From positions 1 to 41,068 of the forward strand of contig JAEUTU010000113.1 of the NCBI GenBank assembly GCA_016786925.1: DNA of 41,068 bases, given 5' to 3'. Below are positions 9,458-16,500 of the stretch, piece after piece. Made by a program: the position numbers and the translations under genes. Every line of letters begins with the position of its first letter. Positions within the stretch are counted from its first letter, which is position 1. The DNA comes from Bacteroidia bacterium. Lineage in GTDB: Bacteria > Bacteroidota > Bacteroidia > 2-12-FULL-35-15. The notes beneath the pieces are model-generated. The model did not search any database, was not told the DNA's origin, and worked only from the letters and a program-made list of their open reading frames with translations.

Positions 9458-9500
9458 TAGATCAATAGTATAACCACAACAATAATAAAAATTAAACACC

Positions 9501-10535
9501 ATGCTTAACATTGTATTATTCGGACCTCCGGGAGCCGGCAAAGGAACTCAATCAGAAAAATTGATCGCAAAGTACAACCTGGTTCATTTATCAACCGGTG
9601 ATATTTTTAGAGCAAATATCAAAGGTGAAACCGCTTTAGGTACACTAGCAAAGAGCTATATGGATCAAGGGCAATTGGTGCCTGATTCTGTAACCATTAG
9701 TATGTTGGAAGCGGAAGTGAATAAAAATCCAAATGCGAAAGGATTTATTTTTGATGGTTTCCCTCGCACAAAAGCGCAAGCACAAGCGTTGGATACCTTG
9801 TTAAGCTCCAAAGGGACAGGTATTACGTTAATGTTGGCATTGGAAGTAGAAGAAGAAGAATTGAGAAAACGTTTGTTGTTAAGAGGTCAAAATAGTGGTC
9901 GTCCCGATGATCAAAATCCGGAAGTGATCCAAAAGCGTATTGATGTTTACAATAATGAAACAGCTCCTGTAAAAGATTTTTATACTGCTCAAGGAAAATA
10001 CAAAGGTGTTTATGGTATTGGTGAGATCGAGCAGATCTTTAATGCATTGTGTGCTGTGATCGATTCTAAGATCGAAAAGCCTACAACTGCGAAAACTGTA
10101 GTAGCAAAACCGGTTAAAAAGGCAACAAAGAAAGCGACTAAAAAAGCAGCAGCTAAAACGGCAATCAAAAAAGCAACTAAAAAAGTAGTTGCAAAAAAAG
10201 CTGCAAAAAAATCAACGGCCAAAAAGCTAGTTAAGAAAGCTGTTGCAAAAAAGAGTGCTAAACCTGCTCGTCCGAAAGGCGGGAAGTTGGTTAAGAAAAA
10301 AGTAACTCCGAAAAAAGCGGTTGCTAAAAAAGCTGCGAAAAAGGTAACGAAGAAAGTTGTAAAAAAAGCTGTGAAAAAACAGTCGAAACCTGCCCGTCCG
10401 AAAGGCGGGAAGGTTACTGCTAAAGTTGTCCGCTCTTCAAACAAAAAGGTGGTGAAGAAGTCGGCTAAAAAGCCGGTTAAAAAACAAGCTAAAAAAGTAG
10501 TTAGCAAAAAGAAAATTGCTAAAAAGAAAAAATAA
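9501..10535 (+). CDS. adk: Adenylate kinase with C-terminal lysine/alanine-rich histone-like extension
   Basis: Residues 1-190 are a complete adenylate kinase (ATP + AMP to 2 ADP): Walker A GPPGAGKGTQ at 8-17, the AMP-site STGD and FDGFPRTKAQ (84-93), and the LID/ATP-site RGQNSGRPDD and KRIDVYNNET. The family usually ends here. A further ~154 residues (bases 10071-10532) consist almost wholly of K, A, T and V in KKA/KKAAKK units, like bacterial histone H1-like proteins. The tail contains KPARPKGGK twice, which resembles an AT-hook core. The tail stays in frame with no stop and is lysine-rich in only this frame, so it is a genuine coding extension. It may bind nucleic acid or polyphosphate; this is inference. 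The stop is 14 bases before obgE. Confidence 0.93.
   Translation: MLNIVLFGPPGAGKGTQSEKLIAKYNLVHLSTGDIFRANIKGETALGTLAKSYMDQGQLVPDSVTISMLEAEVNKNPNAKGFIFDGFPRTKAQAQALDTLLSSKGTGITLMLALEVEEEELRKRLLLRGQNSGRPDDQNPEVIQKRIDVYNNETAPVKDFYTAQGKYKGVYGIGEIEQIFNALCAVIDSKIEKPTTAKTVVAKPVKKATKKATKKAAAKTAIKKATKKVVAKKAAKKSTAKKLVKKAVAKKSAKPARPKGGKLVKKKVTPKKAVAKKAAKKVTKKVVKKAVKKQSKPARPKGGKVTAKVVRSSNKKVVKKSAKKPVKKQAKKVVSKKKIAKKKK
10263..10413 (+). repeat. Two near-identical palindromic DNA copies encoding KPARPKGGK in the adk tail
   Basis: Copies lie at 10263-10286 and 10389-10413. The second folds as CCTGCCCGTC / GGCGGGAAGG around CGAAA, with ten paired positions including one mismatch and one G-T pair. The arms resemble the CCTGCCT/AGGCAGG palindromes in the 14.4-kb intergenic region. 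Confidence 0.6.
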
Positions 10536-10549
10536 TTTTTTGAAATTGT

Positions 10550-11581
10550 ATGGATTCAAATTTTGTTGATTATGTGAAGATCTGTTGCCGCTCCGGAAAA
10601 GGTGGAGCGGGGTCTATACATTTGCATAGAAGTAAGCTCACCGCAAAAGGTGGCCCAGATGGTGGTGATGGTGGCCGTGGTGGCCATATCATTGTTCGTG
10701 GAAACAAACAATTCTGGACACTCATCCACTTGAAATACCGTAAGCATGTGATCGCTTCTCCAGGAGAGAACGGTGGTAGCGCCCGCATGAAAGGTGCTCA
10801 AGGCAAGGATGAAATATTGGATGTTCCACTGGGTACCATTGTGAAAGATGCGGAAACCGGTGAGATAGAACATGAAGTAACGGAAGATGGTCAAGAGATC
10901 ATCATCACTCCGGGTGGAAGAGGAGGTTTGGGGAATGATCATTTTAAATCATCTACTCAACAAACACCTCGTTTTGCTCAACCCGGTGAACCCGGTCGTG
11001 AAGAATGGAAGATCCTTGAATTAAAAGTATTGGCCGATGTTGGTTTGGTGGGCTTCCCGAATGCAGGTAAATCTACTTTATTATCTGTTGTGTCTGCAGC
11101 GAAGCCTGAGATAGCCAACTATCCGTTTACTACATTGGTTCCTAATTTAGGAATTGTTCAGTACCGCGATTATAAGTCGTTTGTAATGGCTGATATTCCC
11201 GGTATCATCGAAGGCGCTCACGAAGGGAAAGGGATCGGTTTGCGTTTCTTACGTCACATTGAGCGTAACTCTACCTTGTTATTCATGGTGCCGGCCGATT
11301 CGACAGATATCATTAAAGAGTATAAGATATTAATAAATGAATTGGATCAATTCAATCCCGAATTGCTTCATAAAAAAAGAATTTTAGCCATCTCCAAATG
11401 CGATATGCTGGACGATGAATTATTGGCTGAAATGAAAAAGGATATCAATAAGCGTTTCAAAGAAAAGAAAACAGTTCCTGTACATTTTATTTCTGCTCAA
11501 ACCGGTCAAGGGATCACAGAGCTGAAAGACGAATTGTGGAAACAGTTGAATGTTCAGGACGATAATGCTTTTGATTACTAA
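10550..11581 (+). CDS. obgE: Obg-family GTPase
   Basis: A conserved GTPase acting in late 50S ribosome assembly and the stringent response. It has 343 residues. The glycine-rich Obg fold occupies residues 1 to about 158 ([30 protein letters not shown]). The G domain follows: G1 [10 protein letters not shown], switch region [13 protein letters not shown]3 [10 protein letters not shown]4 SKCD and G5 ISAQTG. There is no extended acidic C-terminal tail of the E. coli type. It begins 14 bases after adk, so hpt-adk-obgE probably form one operon. Confidence 0.96.
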   Translation: MDSNFVDYVKICCRSGKGGAGSIHLHRSKLTAKGGPDGGDGGRGGHIIVRGNKQFWTLIHLKYRKHVIASPGENGGSARMKGAQGKDEILDVPLGTIVKDAETGEIEHEVTEDGQEIIITPGGRGGLGNDHFKSSTQQTPRFAQPGEPGREEWKILELKVLADVGLVGFPNAGKSTLLSVVSAAKPEIANYPFTTLVPNLGIVQYRDYKSFVMADIPGIIEGAHEGKGIGLRFLRHIERNSTLLFMVPADSTDIIKEYKILINELDQFNPELLHKKRILAISKCDMLDDELLAEMKKDINKRFKEKKTVPVHFISAQTGQGITELKDELWKQLNVQDDNAFDY

Positions 11582-11603
11582 TTAGTTCCTTAGAATGTTT
11601 TAC

Positions 11604-11641
11604 CGCAAAGACGCAAAGCATGTTCGCAAAGGTGCGCAAAG
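11604..11641. repeat. Cluster of four CGCAAAG words
   Basis: CGCAAAG occurs at 11604, 11612, 11625 and 11635 in the gap after obgE. The inverse word CTTTGCG recurs twice at 14619-14638 at the start of the PD40 gene, and in both places the outer edge is TTTTACCGC or its complement. This looks like a dispersed intergenic repeat family. Confidence 0.6.
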
Positions 11642-11713
11642 TAGATTGTTAATTGCGATATATTCATTATTGAGGAAATAGAACATCTTTGAAAATTTAG
11701 GTGCTGAAGTTTA

Positions 11714-12289
11714 ATGGATATACTACATACACTCAAACAGCTCGATACAGAACTATTTCTGTTCTTCAATAGCAAGCACAATGCTTTTTTTGATGCGGTG
11801 ATGTATTGGTTCAGTCATAAATTTTTCTGGATCCCATTGTATGCATTCTTCCTTTTTCTTGCGTATCGTTTTTATGGGAAAAAAGTTTGGTTGATCGTTT
11901 TAGCTGCTGCATTAGCGGTGTTGCTGGCCGACCAGATCTCTACACAAGCTTTTAAGCATGTGTTTTTACGCTATCGTCCTTGTCATAATCTATTGCTTCA
12001 AGCAAAAATTCATTTGAATGGAAACTGTGGCGGTATGTATGGATTCATTTCTTCACATGCTGCAAATACATTTGCTATTGCCATGTTCCTGTTTCTTATT
12101 TTAAAACCATATCTGAAAAAATATATGTGGTTATTATTTGTTTGGGCTGCATTGGTCTCTTACAGCAGAATTTATAATGGCGTACATTATCCGGCAGATA
12201 TTGCTGTTGGAGCAATTGTAGGGATGGCAATAGGGATAGCCGTTTTCAAACTTTTTCAATTTGCTAACAAAAAGATAAAACATGAATAA
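11714..12289 (+). CDS. PAP2-family membrane phosphatase (undecaprenyl-diphosphatase-like)
   Basis: An integral inner-membrane phosphatase of the PAP2 superfamily, 191 residues with five or six hydrophobic segments. The three catalytic motifs are present: K81-x6-R88P89 (KHVFLRYRP), S113-S114-H115 (SSHAANTF) and S151-R152-x5-H158-x3-D162 (SRIYNGVHYPAD). Such proteins dephosphorylate undecaprenyl diphosphate for peptidoglycan and O-antigen synthesis, or phosphatidylglycerol phosphate or lipid A; the sequence alone does not decide between these. The ATG at 11714 follows a repeat-rich gap. Its end overlaps crcB by 8 bases, so the two are co-translated. Confidence 0.88.
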   Translation: MDILHTLKQLDTELFLFFNSKHNAFFDAVMYWFSHKFFWIPLYAFFLFLAYRFYGKKVWLIVLAAALAVLLADQISTQAFKHVFLRYRPCHNLLLQAKIHLNGNCGGMYGFISSHAANTFAIAMFLFLILKPYLKKYMWLLFVWAALVSYSRIYNGVHYPADIAVGAIVGMAIGIAVFKLFQFANKKIKHE

Positions 12290-12647
12290 TATTTTATTGG
12301 TTTTTTTAGGCGGTGGATTAGGAAGCATAGTGCGGTATGGAATATCTGAGTTGATAAAGAATAATTTTCGCTCCGCTTTTCCATTGGCTACCTTTTTATC
12401 GAATGTGATCAGTTGTGTCGTATTAGCTTTAGCTATTGGATTGTTCAGTGAAAAGATCGGAGCAAATCCTACACTTCGTACATTAATTGTTGTTGGATTT
12501 TGTGGTGGTTTTAGCACCTTCTCCACTTTCAGTTATGAAACAGTAGAATTGATGCGCTCCGGCAATTTACTAATTGCAATTGCTAACATTTTGATCAGTG
12601 TGTCGGTATGTGTAGCGCTTATTTATGTATTAACAAAACAATCGTAA
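12282..12647 (+). CDS. crcB: Fluoride channel/exporter CrcB (Fluc)
   Basis: A small inner-membrane channel that lets fluoride leave the cell as an antiparallel dimer. The 121 residues have four hydrophobic segments, normal size for one Fluc subunit. Family signatures: GGGLGSIVRYG at the N-terminus (GxxGxxxRY), the conserved Asn in FLSNVISC, and GFCGGFSTFSTFSYE, which carries the phenylalanine 'box' region. It is a single gene rather than the paired crcB genes of some bacteria. It overlaps the PAP2 gene by 8 bases and is followed directly by the PafA-like gene (one base between stop and ATG). No fluoride riboswitch was recognised upstream. Confidence 0.93.
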   Translation: MNNILLVFLGGGLGSIVRYGISELIKNNFRSAFPLATFLSNVISCVVLALAIGLFSEKIGANPTLRTLIVVGFCGGFSTFSTFSYETVELMRSGNLLIAIANILISVSVCVALIYVLTKQS

Positions 12648-12648
12648 G

Positions 12649-14340
12649 ATGAAAAAATATAGCTTATTAACTTTTTTAATTGTATCAACGTTGTGTGTGC
12701 AGGCACAAACAAAAGCTCCTGCTGCACCTGCGAAGCCGGCCACAAAACCAAAATTGATCGTAGGTATTGTTGTTGATCAAATGCGATATGATTACATCTA
12801 TCGCTTTTGGGATAAATTTGGTAGCGATGGGTTTAAGAAATTAGTGAATCAGGGATATTTCTGTAAGAATACAAATTACAATTATGTTCCAACTTACACA
12901 GGCCCTGGACATGCCAGCGTTTACACAGGAACAACACCTGCAGTGCATGGAATTATTGCCAACGACTGGTATGATAAAACAAGCGGAAAAAATATGTATT
13001 GTGTGGATGACAATACAGTGATTGGTGTAGGTACTACTGCTAAAGAAGGAAAACGTTCTCCTAAAAATATGCTCACCACTACCATTACCGATGAATTGCG
13101 CATATCTTCGAATATGCATTCAAAAGTAATTGGCGTTGCCTTAAAAGACAGAAGTGCTATTCTGCCTGCCGGACATACGGCTAATGCAGCTTATTGGTTT
13201 GATGGTAGCGTTGGAGGATTCATTACCAGTACTTTTTACATGAAAGAATTGCCTGCGTATGTTCAGAGTTTTAATAAAAAAGATCCTGCGCGTAAATATC
13301 TTTCACAGCCTTGGAATACTTTATTACCAATTGATCAATACACCGAGAGTGTTGCCGATGATAATAAATATGAGTTTGTAGCAAAAGGAGAATCGAAACC
13401 AACCTTTCCGCATGATCTACCTAACCTATACGAAAAAAATGGCGGCTTGGGAATGATCCGCAGCACGCCTTTTGGAAATTCACTTACGAAAGATTTTGCA
13501 ATAGAAGTGATCAAGAATGAAAACATGGGTAAAGGTAGTGCTACCGACTTTTTAGCGGTCTCCTTCTCTTCACCCGATTATATTGGACATTTGTACGGCC
13601 CGAATTCAGTAGAGCAGGAAGATGATTATTTACGTTTAGATAAAGATCTGGCAGAACTTATTCAGTTTGTAGAAGCACAAGTAGGAAAAGAAAATGTATT
13701 GATCTTTCTTACAGCCGATCATGCTGCACCTGAGGTGCCTGCTTATTTGATGGATCTGAAGATCCCTGCCGGTTATTTGAATGAAGATAAATTGTTTGCC
13801 GACCTGAAAAAATACATGGCAGCTAATTATGGCGATTCCTTAGTGCTTTCATATTCCAATCAGCAAGTGTTTTTGGATCATGCTGCTATGGAACGTAAAA
13901 AGTTGATGCCACAACAGGTACAGGATGATGTGGTGAATTTTATTATGAAACAGGAGCATGTGTCGGAAGTGGTGAGTGCTACCACCATGAACAATGCTCA
14001 ATTTACGGAAGGAGCCCGTTACCTGATGCAAAAAGGATTTAATGCTAAACGTTCGGGTGATGTGCTGGTGAATTATGAGCCGGGTTATGTGGACTATCCG
14101 CATTATGGAACAACTCATGGTTCTCCATATAGTTACGATACACATGTGCCCTTATTGTTTTATGGATGGAATGTAAAACGTGGAAGCACTACCGATCAGG
14201 TATATATTACAGATATAGCAGCCACGCTTGCTATGATGTTGAATATTCAGTTCCCGAATGGATGCACTGGAACACCGATAAAACTTCCTACTCATCAGAA
14301 TCCGATGCCAAGAGGCGAAGAGGCGGGGAGTAAGAAATAA
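12649..14340 (+). CDS. PafA-like periplasmic alkaline phosphatase
   Basis: A 563-residue exported metallo-phosphatase of the alkaline phosphatase superfamily. The signal peptide is residues 1-20 (ending VQAQ), then a Pro/Ala linker. Metal and catalytic residues typical of Bacteroidota PafA are visible: Asp in VVDQMRYD (about 43), nucleophile Thr84 in PTYTGPGHAS, Asn in IIANDWYD, the KDR triad element in ALKDRSAILPAGH (Lys and Arg contacting phosphate), DH in LTADHAAPEVP and His in THGSPYSYDTHVP. PafA releases phosphate from many monoesters and is made constitutively in Bacteroidota. A nucleotide pyrophosphatase relative is the alternative, but the Lys-x-Arg pair favours monoesterase. The last codons and stop lie within a heptamer repeat array. 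Confidence 0.88.
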   Translation: MKKYSLLTFLIVSTLCVQAQTKAPAAPAKPATKPKLIVGIVVDQMRYDYIYRFWDKFGSDGFKKLVNQGYFCKNTNYNYVPTYTGPGHASVYTGTTPAVHGIIANDWYDKTSGKNMYCVDDNTVIGVGTTAKEGKRSPKNMLTTTITDELRISSNMHSKVIGVALKDRSAILPAGHTANAAYWFDGSVGGFITSTFYMKELPAYVQSFNKKDPARKYLSQPWNTLLPIDQYTESVADDNKYEFVAKGESKPTFPHDLPNLYEKNGGLGMIRSTPFGNSLTKDFAIEVIKNENMGKGSATDFLAVSFSSPDYIGHLYGPNSVEQEDDYLRLDKDLAELIQFVEAQVGKENVLIFLTADHAAPEVPAYLMDLKIPAGYLNEDKLFADLKKYMAANYGDSLVLSYSNQQVFLDHAAMERKKLMPQQVQDDVVNFIMKQEHVSEVVSATTMNNAQFTEGARYLMQKGFNAKRSGDVLVNYEPGYVDYPHYGTTHGSPYSYDTHVPLLFYGWNVKRGSTTDQVYITDIAATLAMMLNIQFPNGCTGTPIKLPTHQNPMPRGEEAGSKK

Positions 14341-14397
14341 GAAGTAAGATATAAGATATAAGATATAAGATATAAGAAGTAAGATATAAGATATAAG
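14335..14397. repeat. Heptamer tandem array (ATATAAG / AAGTAAG), nine units
   Basis: Nine successive 7-base units from 14335: AAATAAG, AAGTAAG, four ATATAAG, AAGTAAG, two ATATAAG. A related GAGTAAG precedes at 14328. The array overlaps the last codon and stop of the PafA-like gene, so slippage could change its C-terminus. Confidence 0.9.
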
Positions 14398-14418
14398 ACC
14401 TCTACTCTATATTACTTC

Positions 14419-14545
14419 CCTGTCTACCGCAGGCAGGTTCCAAAGGAGAGAAGGTAGGACGACAAAATGATTTGCAAACAAGACGTCAGTTTGAGCCTGC
14501 CTGCCGTCAGGCAGGTGTCCGCCTTAGCGGATGTATCGAGAACTG
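14419..14545. repeat. Cluster of REP-like GC-rich palindromes
   Basis: Three hairpins lie in AT-rich surroundings. First, CCTGTCT/AGGCAGG at 14419-14437 (one G-T pair). Second, CCTGCCT/AGGCAGG at 14496-14515 with a 6-base loop. Third, TCCGC-CTTA-GCGGA at 14518-14531. The last two sit between CAGTTTGAG (14487-14495) and CGAGAACTG (14537-14545), which are imperfect inverted ends. This is the layout of a small non-autonomous repeat. Confidence 0.75.
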
Positions 14546-14578
14546 TTTTTGAAATAAAAATTGTATAGAATTATTAAA

Positions 14579-15502
14579 ATGAGAATACTTTCTTATCAAA
14601 AACATACGCCCTGCGAGCCTTTGCGTAAAACCTTTGCGGTTAAAAAGCTCGCATTTTTGTTTTTATTTTTTACGAATAGTTTACTTGCACAATTACCCAA
14701 CACCGATATCTGGTTGTTGAATATTTCAAACAATGGCGATTCTATATCTGTTTCAGATGCTGTAAACATTACCAATAGAGCGGGATATGATAATCAACCC
14801 GCTTTTACTCCCGATGGTACCGCAATTTATTTTACTTCTATCCGTGATGAAAAACAATCTGATATTTATAAGTATGATCTAAATACAAAACAAACGAGTG
14901 CCATCACCAATACGCCCACCAGTGAATATTCAACTACGTTCATGAAAGATGGAAAACATTTTTCAGTAGTAATGGTGGAGCCTGATAGTACACAACGTCT
15001 TTGGAGATATCCTTTAAAAGGTGGAAAAGCAAAATTGCTTCTTTCGCATGTCGATTCGGTAGGTTATCATTGCTGGTACATTGGTAAAAAAGCTGCGGTA
15101 TATTTACTAACTGATCCCCACAGTTTATGTTTAGCATCCGATGATTATAAAACACCCCGCTATATCGATGATCATATCGGGCGTTGTGTCAAGTTTCATA
15201 ATACGATGTTGGTGTACACTAAAAAAACGGCTGAAGGCAAACATCAGTTTTGTATGTTCAACCTTCCCGGCTGGCATGTAAAAGCCTACGATTCTTTTAT
15301 TGAGTCGGAAGATTTTGATCTCATCAACAAACAGAAACAGCAGGTGGTGTATGGCAAGGGAAGTGTTTTGTATACAACATTTGTATATGAGCAAAAAAAG
15401 AAAGCACTCATCGATCTTAGTTCATACGGAATTCAAAACATTACCCGCATTGCTGTAAGTCCCGATGGAAAGCAAATGGCCATTGTAGCAGAAAGTAAAT
15501 AA
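14579..15502 (+). CDS. Exported PD40/TolB-like beta-propeller protein
   Basis: About 300 residues. A signal sequence KKLAFLFLFFTNSLLAQ is followed by WD40-like (PD40) strands: GYDNQPAFTPDGTAIYFTS, then DIYKYDLNT, EYSTTFMKDGKHFSVV and AVSPDGKQMAIV at the end. These are typical of TolB-like periplasmic propellers, often involved in protein-protein contact; substrate unknown. The start is uncertain. ATG at 14579 precedes a stretch made of the dispersed CTTTGCG repeat. A TTG at 14621, inside the repeat, would give MRKTFAVKK plus a clean signal peptide and may be the true start. The stop is immediately followed by the GNAT gene's ATG, so the two are translationally coupled. Confidence 0.7.
   Translation: MRILSYQKHTPCEPLRKTFAVKKLAFLFLFFTNSLLAQLPNTDIWLLNISNNGDSISVSDAVNITNRAGYDNQPAFTPDGTAIYFTSIRDEKQSDIYKYDLNTKQTSAITNTPTSEYSTTFMKDGKHFSVVMVEPDSTQRLWRYPLKGGKAKLLLSHVDSVGYHCWYIGKKAAVYLLTDPHSLCLASDDYKTPRYIDDHIGRCVKFHNTMLVYTKKTAEGKHQFCMFNLPGWHVKAYDSFIESEDFDLINKQKQQVVYGKGSVLYTTFVYEQKKKALIDLSSYGIQNITRIAVSPDGKQMAIVAESK
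14619..14645. repeat. CTTTGCG repeat copy at the 5' end of the PD40 gene
   Basis: Two CTTTGCG words (14619-14625 and 14632-14638) followed by GTTAAAA. This is the reverse complement of the pattern at the left of the 11.6-kb copy (TTTTACCGCAAAG, then CGCAAAG). It supplies the codons just before the signal peptide. Confidence 0.6.
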
Positions 15503-15952
15503 ATGCAAATAGAAGAATATCAAAAAGAACAGTACCTGGTATCGAGCGATCCTTCAAAGCTCGATCTGCAGGTGATACATGGGTATCTATCACGTTCCTA
15601 TTGGGCGGAAGATATTCCTTTTGAAACCGTAAAGCGATCTGTAGAACATTCACTTTGTTTTGGTGTGTACAATGGCAAAAAACAAATTGGTTTTGCACGT
15701 GTTATTTCCGACTACACCACTTTTGCCTATCTGGCTGATGTGTTTATTCTGGAAGAAGAAAGAGGGAAGGGACTATCAAAATTTTTAATGGAATGTATTC
15801 TCAAGCATAAAGAACTGCATGGCTTACGTAATTTTAGTCTGATGACACAGGATGCTCATTCTTTGTATGCCCGTTATGGCTTCAAAAATATTCCCAAGCC
15901 CGAAAATTTCATGGCTAAAAAAATTGATGGGATCTATAAAAAGAAAGAATGA
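15503..15952 (+). CDS. GNAT-family N-acetyltransferase
   Basis: A 149-residue acetyl-CoA-dependent acetyltransferase. Acetyl-CoA-binding motif A is visible as LADVFILEEERGKGLSKFL (R/Q-x-x-G-x-G form), preceded by the beta-strand GFARVISDYTTFAYLADV. The C-terminal SLYARYGFKN is the usual GNAT end motif. The N-terminal part (HGYLSRSYWAEDIP) matches small Bacteroidota GNATs whose substrate is unknown. It begins on the base after the TAA of the PD40 gene. The next gene has its own strong promoter and belongs to the accessory region. Confidence 0.9.
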   Translation: MQIEEYQKEQYLVSSDPSKLDLQVIHGYLSRSYWAEDIPFETVKRSVEHSLCFGVYNGKKQIGFARVISDYTTFAYLADVFILEEERGKGLSKFLMECILKHKELHGLRNFSLMTQDAHSLYARYGFKNIPKPENFMAKKIDGIYKKKE

Positions 15953-15956
15953 AATT

Positions 15957-16035
15957 AAGGTTATAGCTTGAAATATTATTTGCATAATTAAGGTAATAAC
16001 CTTATATTTGTATTTTAATATCAGGTTTTAGCCTT
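15957..16035 (+). promoter_or_regulatory. Three evenly spaced operator-like palindromes controlling mmpA-mmpB
   Basis: Imperfect palindromes of one family: AAGGTTATAGCTT (15957-15969), AAGGTAATAACCTT (15990-16003) and CAGGTTTTAGCCTT (16022-16035). Their centres are about 33 and 32 bases apart, close to three helical turns. The middle site lies between the -33 and -7 boxes and touches the -7 box. The third abuts the mmpA ATG. This is the expected layout for autorepression by the Xre-type MmpA; that step is inference. Confidence 0.7.
15979..16010 (+). promoter_or_regulatory. Bacteroidota-type promoter of mmpA-mmpB
   Basis: TTTG at 15979-15982, 20 bases, then TATATTTG at 16003-16010. This is a full match to TTG-N17-23-TAnnTTTG. 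Predicted transcription starts near 16015, giving a leader of about 20 bases before the ATG at 16036. Confidence 0.75.
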
Positions 16036-16500
16036 ATGAAAAATAATAAACAAAATTTAGTGATAGAGCAGGTTGACCGGAAATTGAGTGAGTTCAAGGT
16101 TCTGGAACAAGCCGTCATTCCTGCTGATGGCTGGATACACACAGTAAGAGTAGCCTTAAAAATGTCTTTGCGTCAGATGGGTAAACGCTTGGGAATAACA
16201 TCGCAAAGCGTGAAAGAGATCGAGCAGAGAGAAGCCAATGGAAGTATTACACTAAAAACACTAAGGGAAGCAGGTAATGCACTGGATCTAAAACTTGTAT
16301 ATGGTTTTGTTCCGCGCAATAGCTCTATTGAAAAAATGATCGAGGATCGTGCTTACGAATTAGCGCAACAGATCGTGAAAAGAACATCTACCACCATGAA
16401 ATTGGAAGATCAGGAAAATTCTTTAAAACGGCTTGATAAAGCCACTCAAATGAAAGTGAAAGAGATCATTGAAACAATGCCAAAATATTTATGGGATTAA
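16036..16500 (+). CDS. Mobile mystery protein A (Xre-type HTH, putative antitoxin/repressor)
   Basis: A 154-residue protein matching the 'mobile mystery protein A' family. A helix-turn-helix of the Xre/Cro type lies around residues 44-83 (SLRQMGKRLGITSQSVKEIE, then SITLKTLREAGNALDLKL). The flanks are family-typical: an N-terminal LEQAVIPADGWIHTVRVAL and a C-terminal helical part with MPKYLWD. In known genomes it is found directly before mobile mystery protein B, in mobile or variable regions. Its stop overlaps the start of the Fic gene by 10 bases (translational coupling). The palindromes upstream suggest it represses its own operon. Whether it also neutralises the Fic protein is inferred from the arrangement only. 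Confidence 0.88.
   Translation: MKNNKQNLVIEQVDRKLSEFKVLEQAVIPADGWIHTVRVALKMSLRQMGKRLGITSQSVKEIEQREANGSITLKTLREAGNALDLKLVYGFVPRNSSIEKMIEDRAYELAQQIVKRTSTTMKLEDQENSLKRLDKATQMKVKEIIETMPKYLWD

Noticed and set aside
10010..10507. Long minus-strand reading frame opposite the adk tail
   Set aside because: It is the mirror of a lysine/alanine-rich stretch, giving Phe/Ala-rich nonsense with no family, no promoter and no start context.
9501..10535. Frameshift fusion of adk with a separate histone-like gene
   Set aside because: There is no stop, no second start and no break in frame at the junction; the tail is read continuously. A sequencing error cannot be fully excluded.
11590..11781. Minus-strand reading frame after obgE
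   Set aside because: It runs through the CGCAAAG repeat and into the PAP2 gene antisense, with no coding character.
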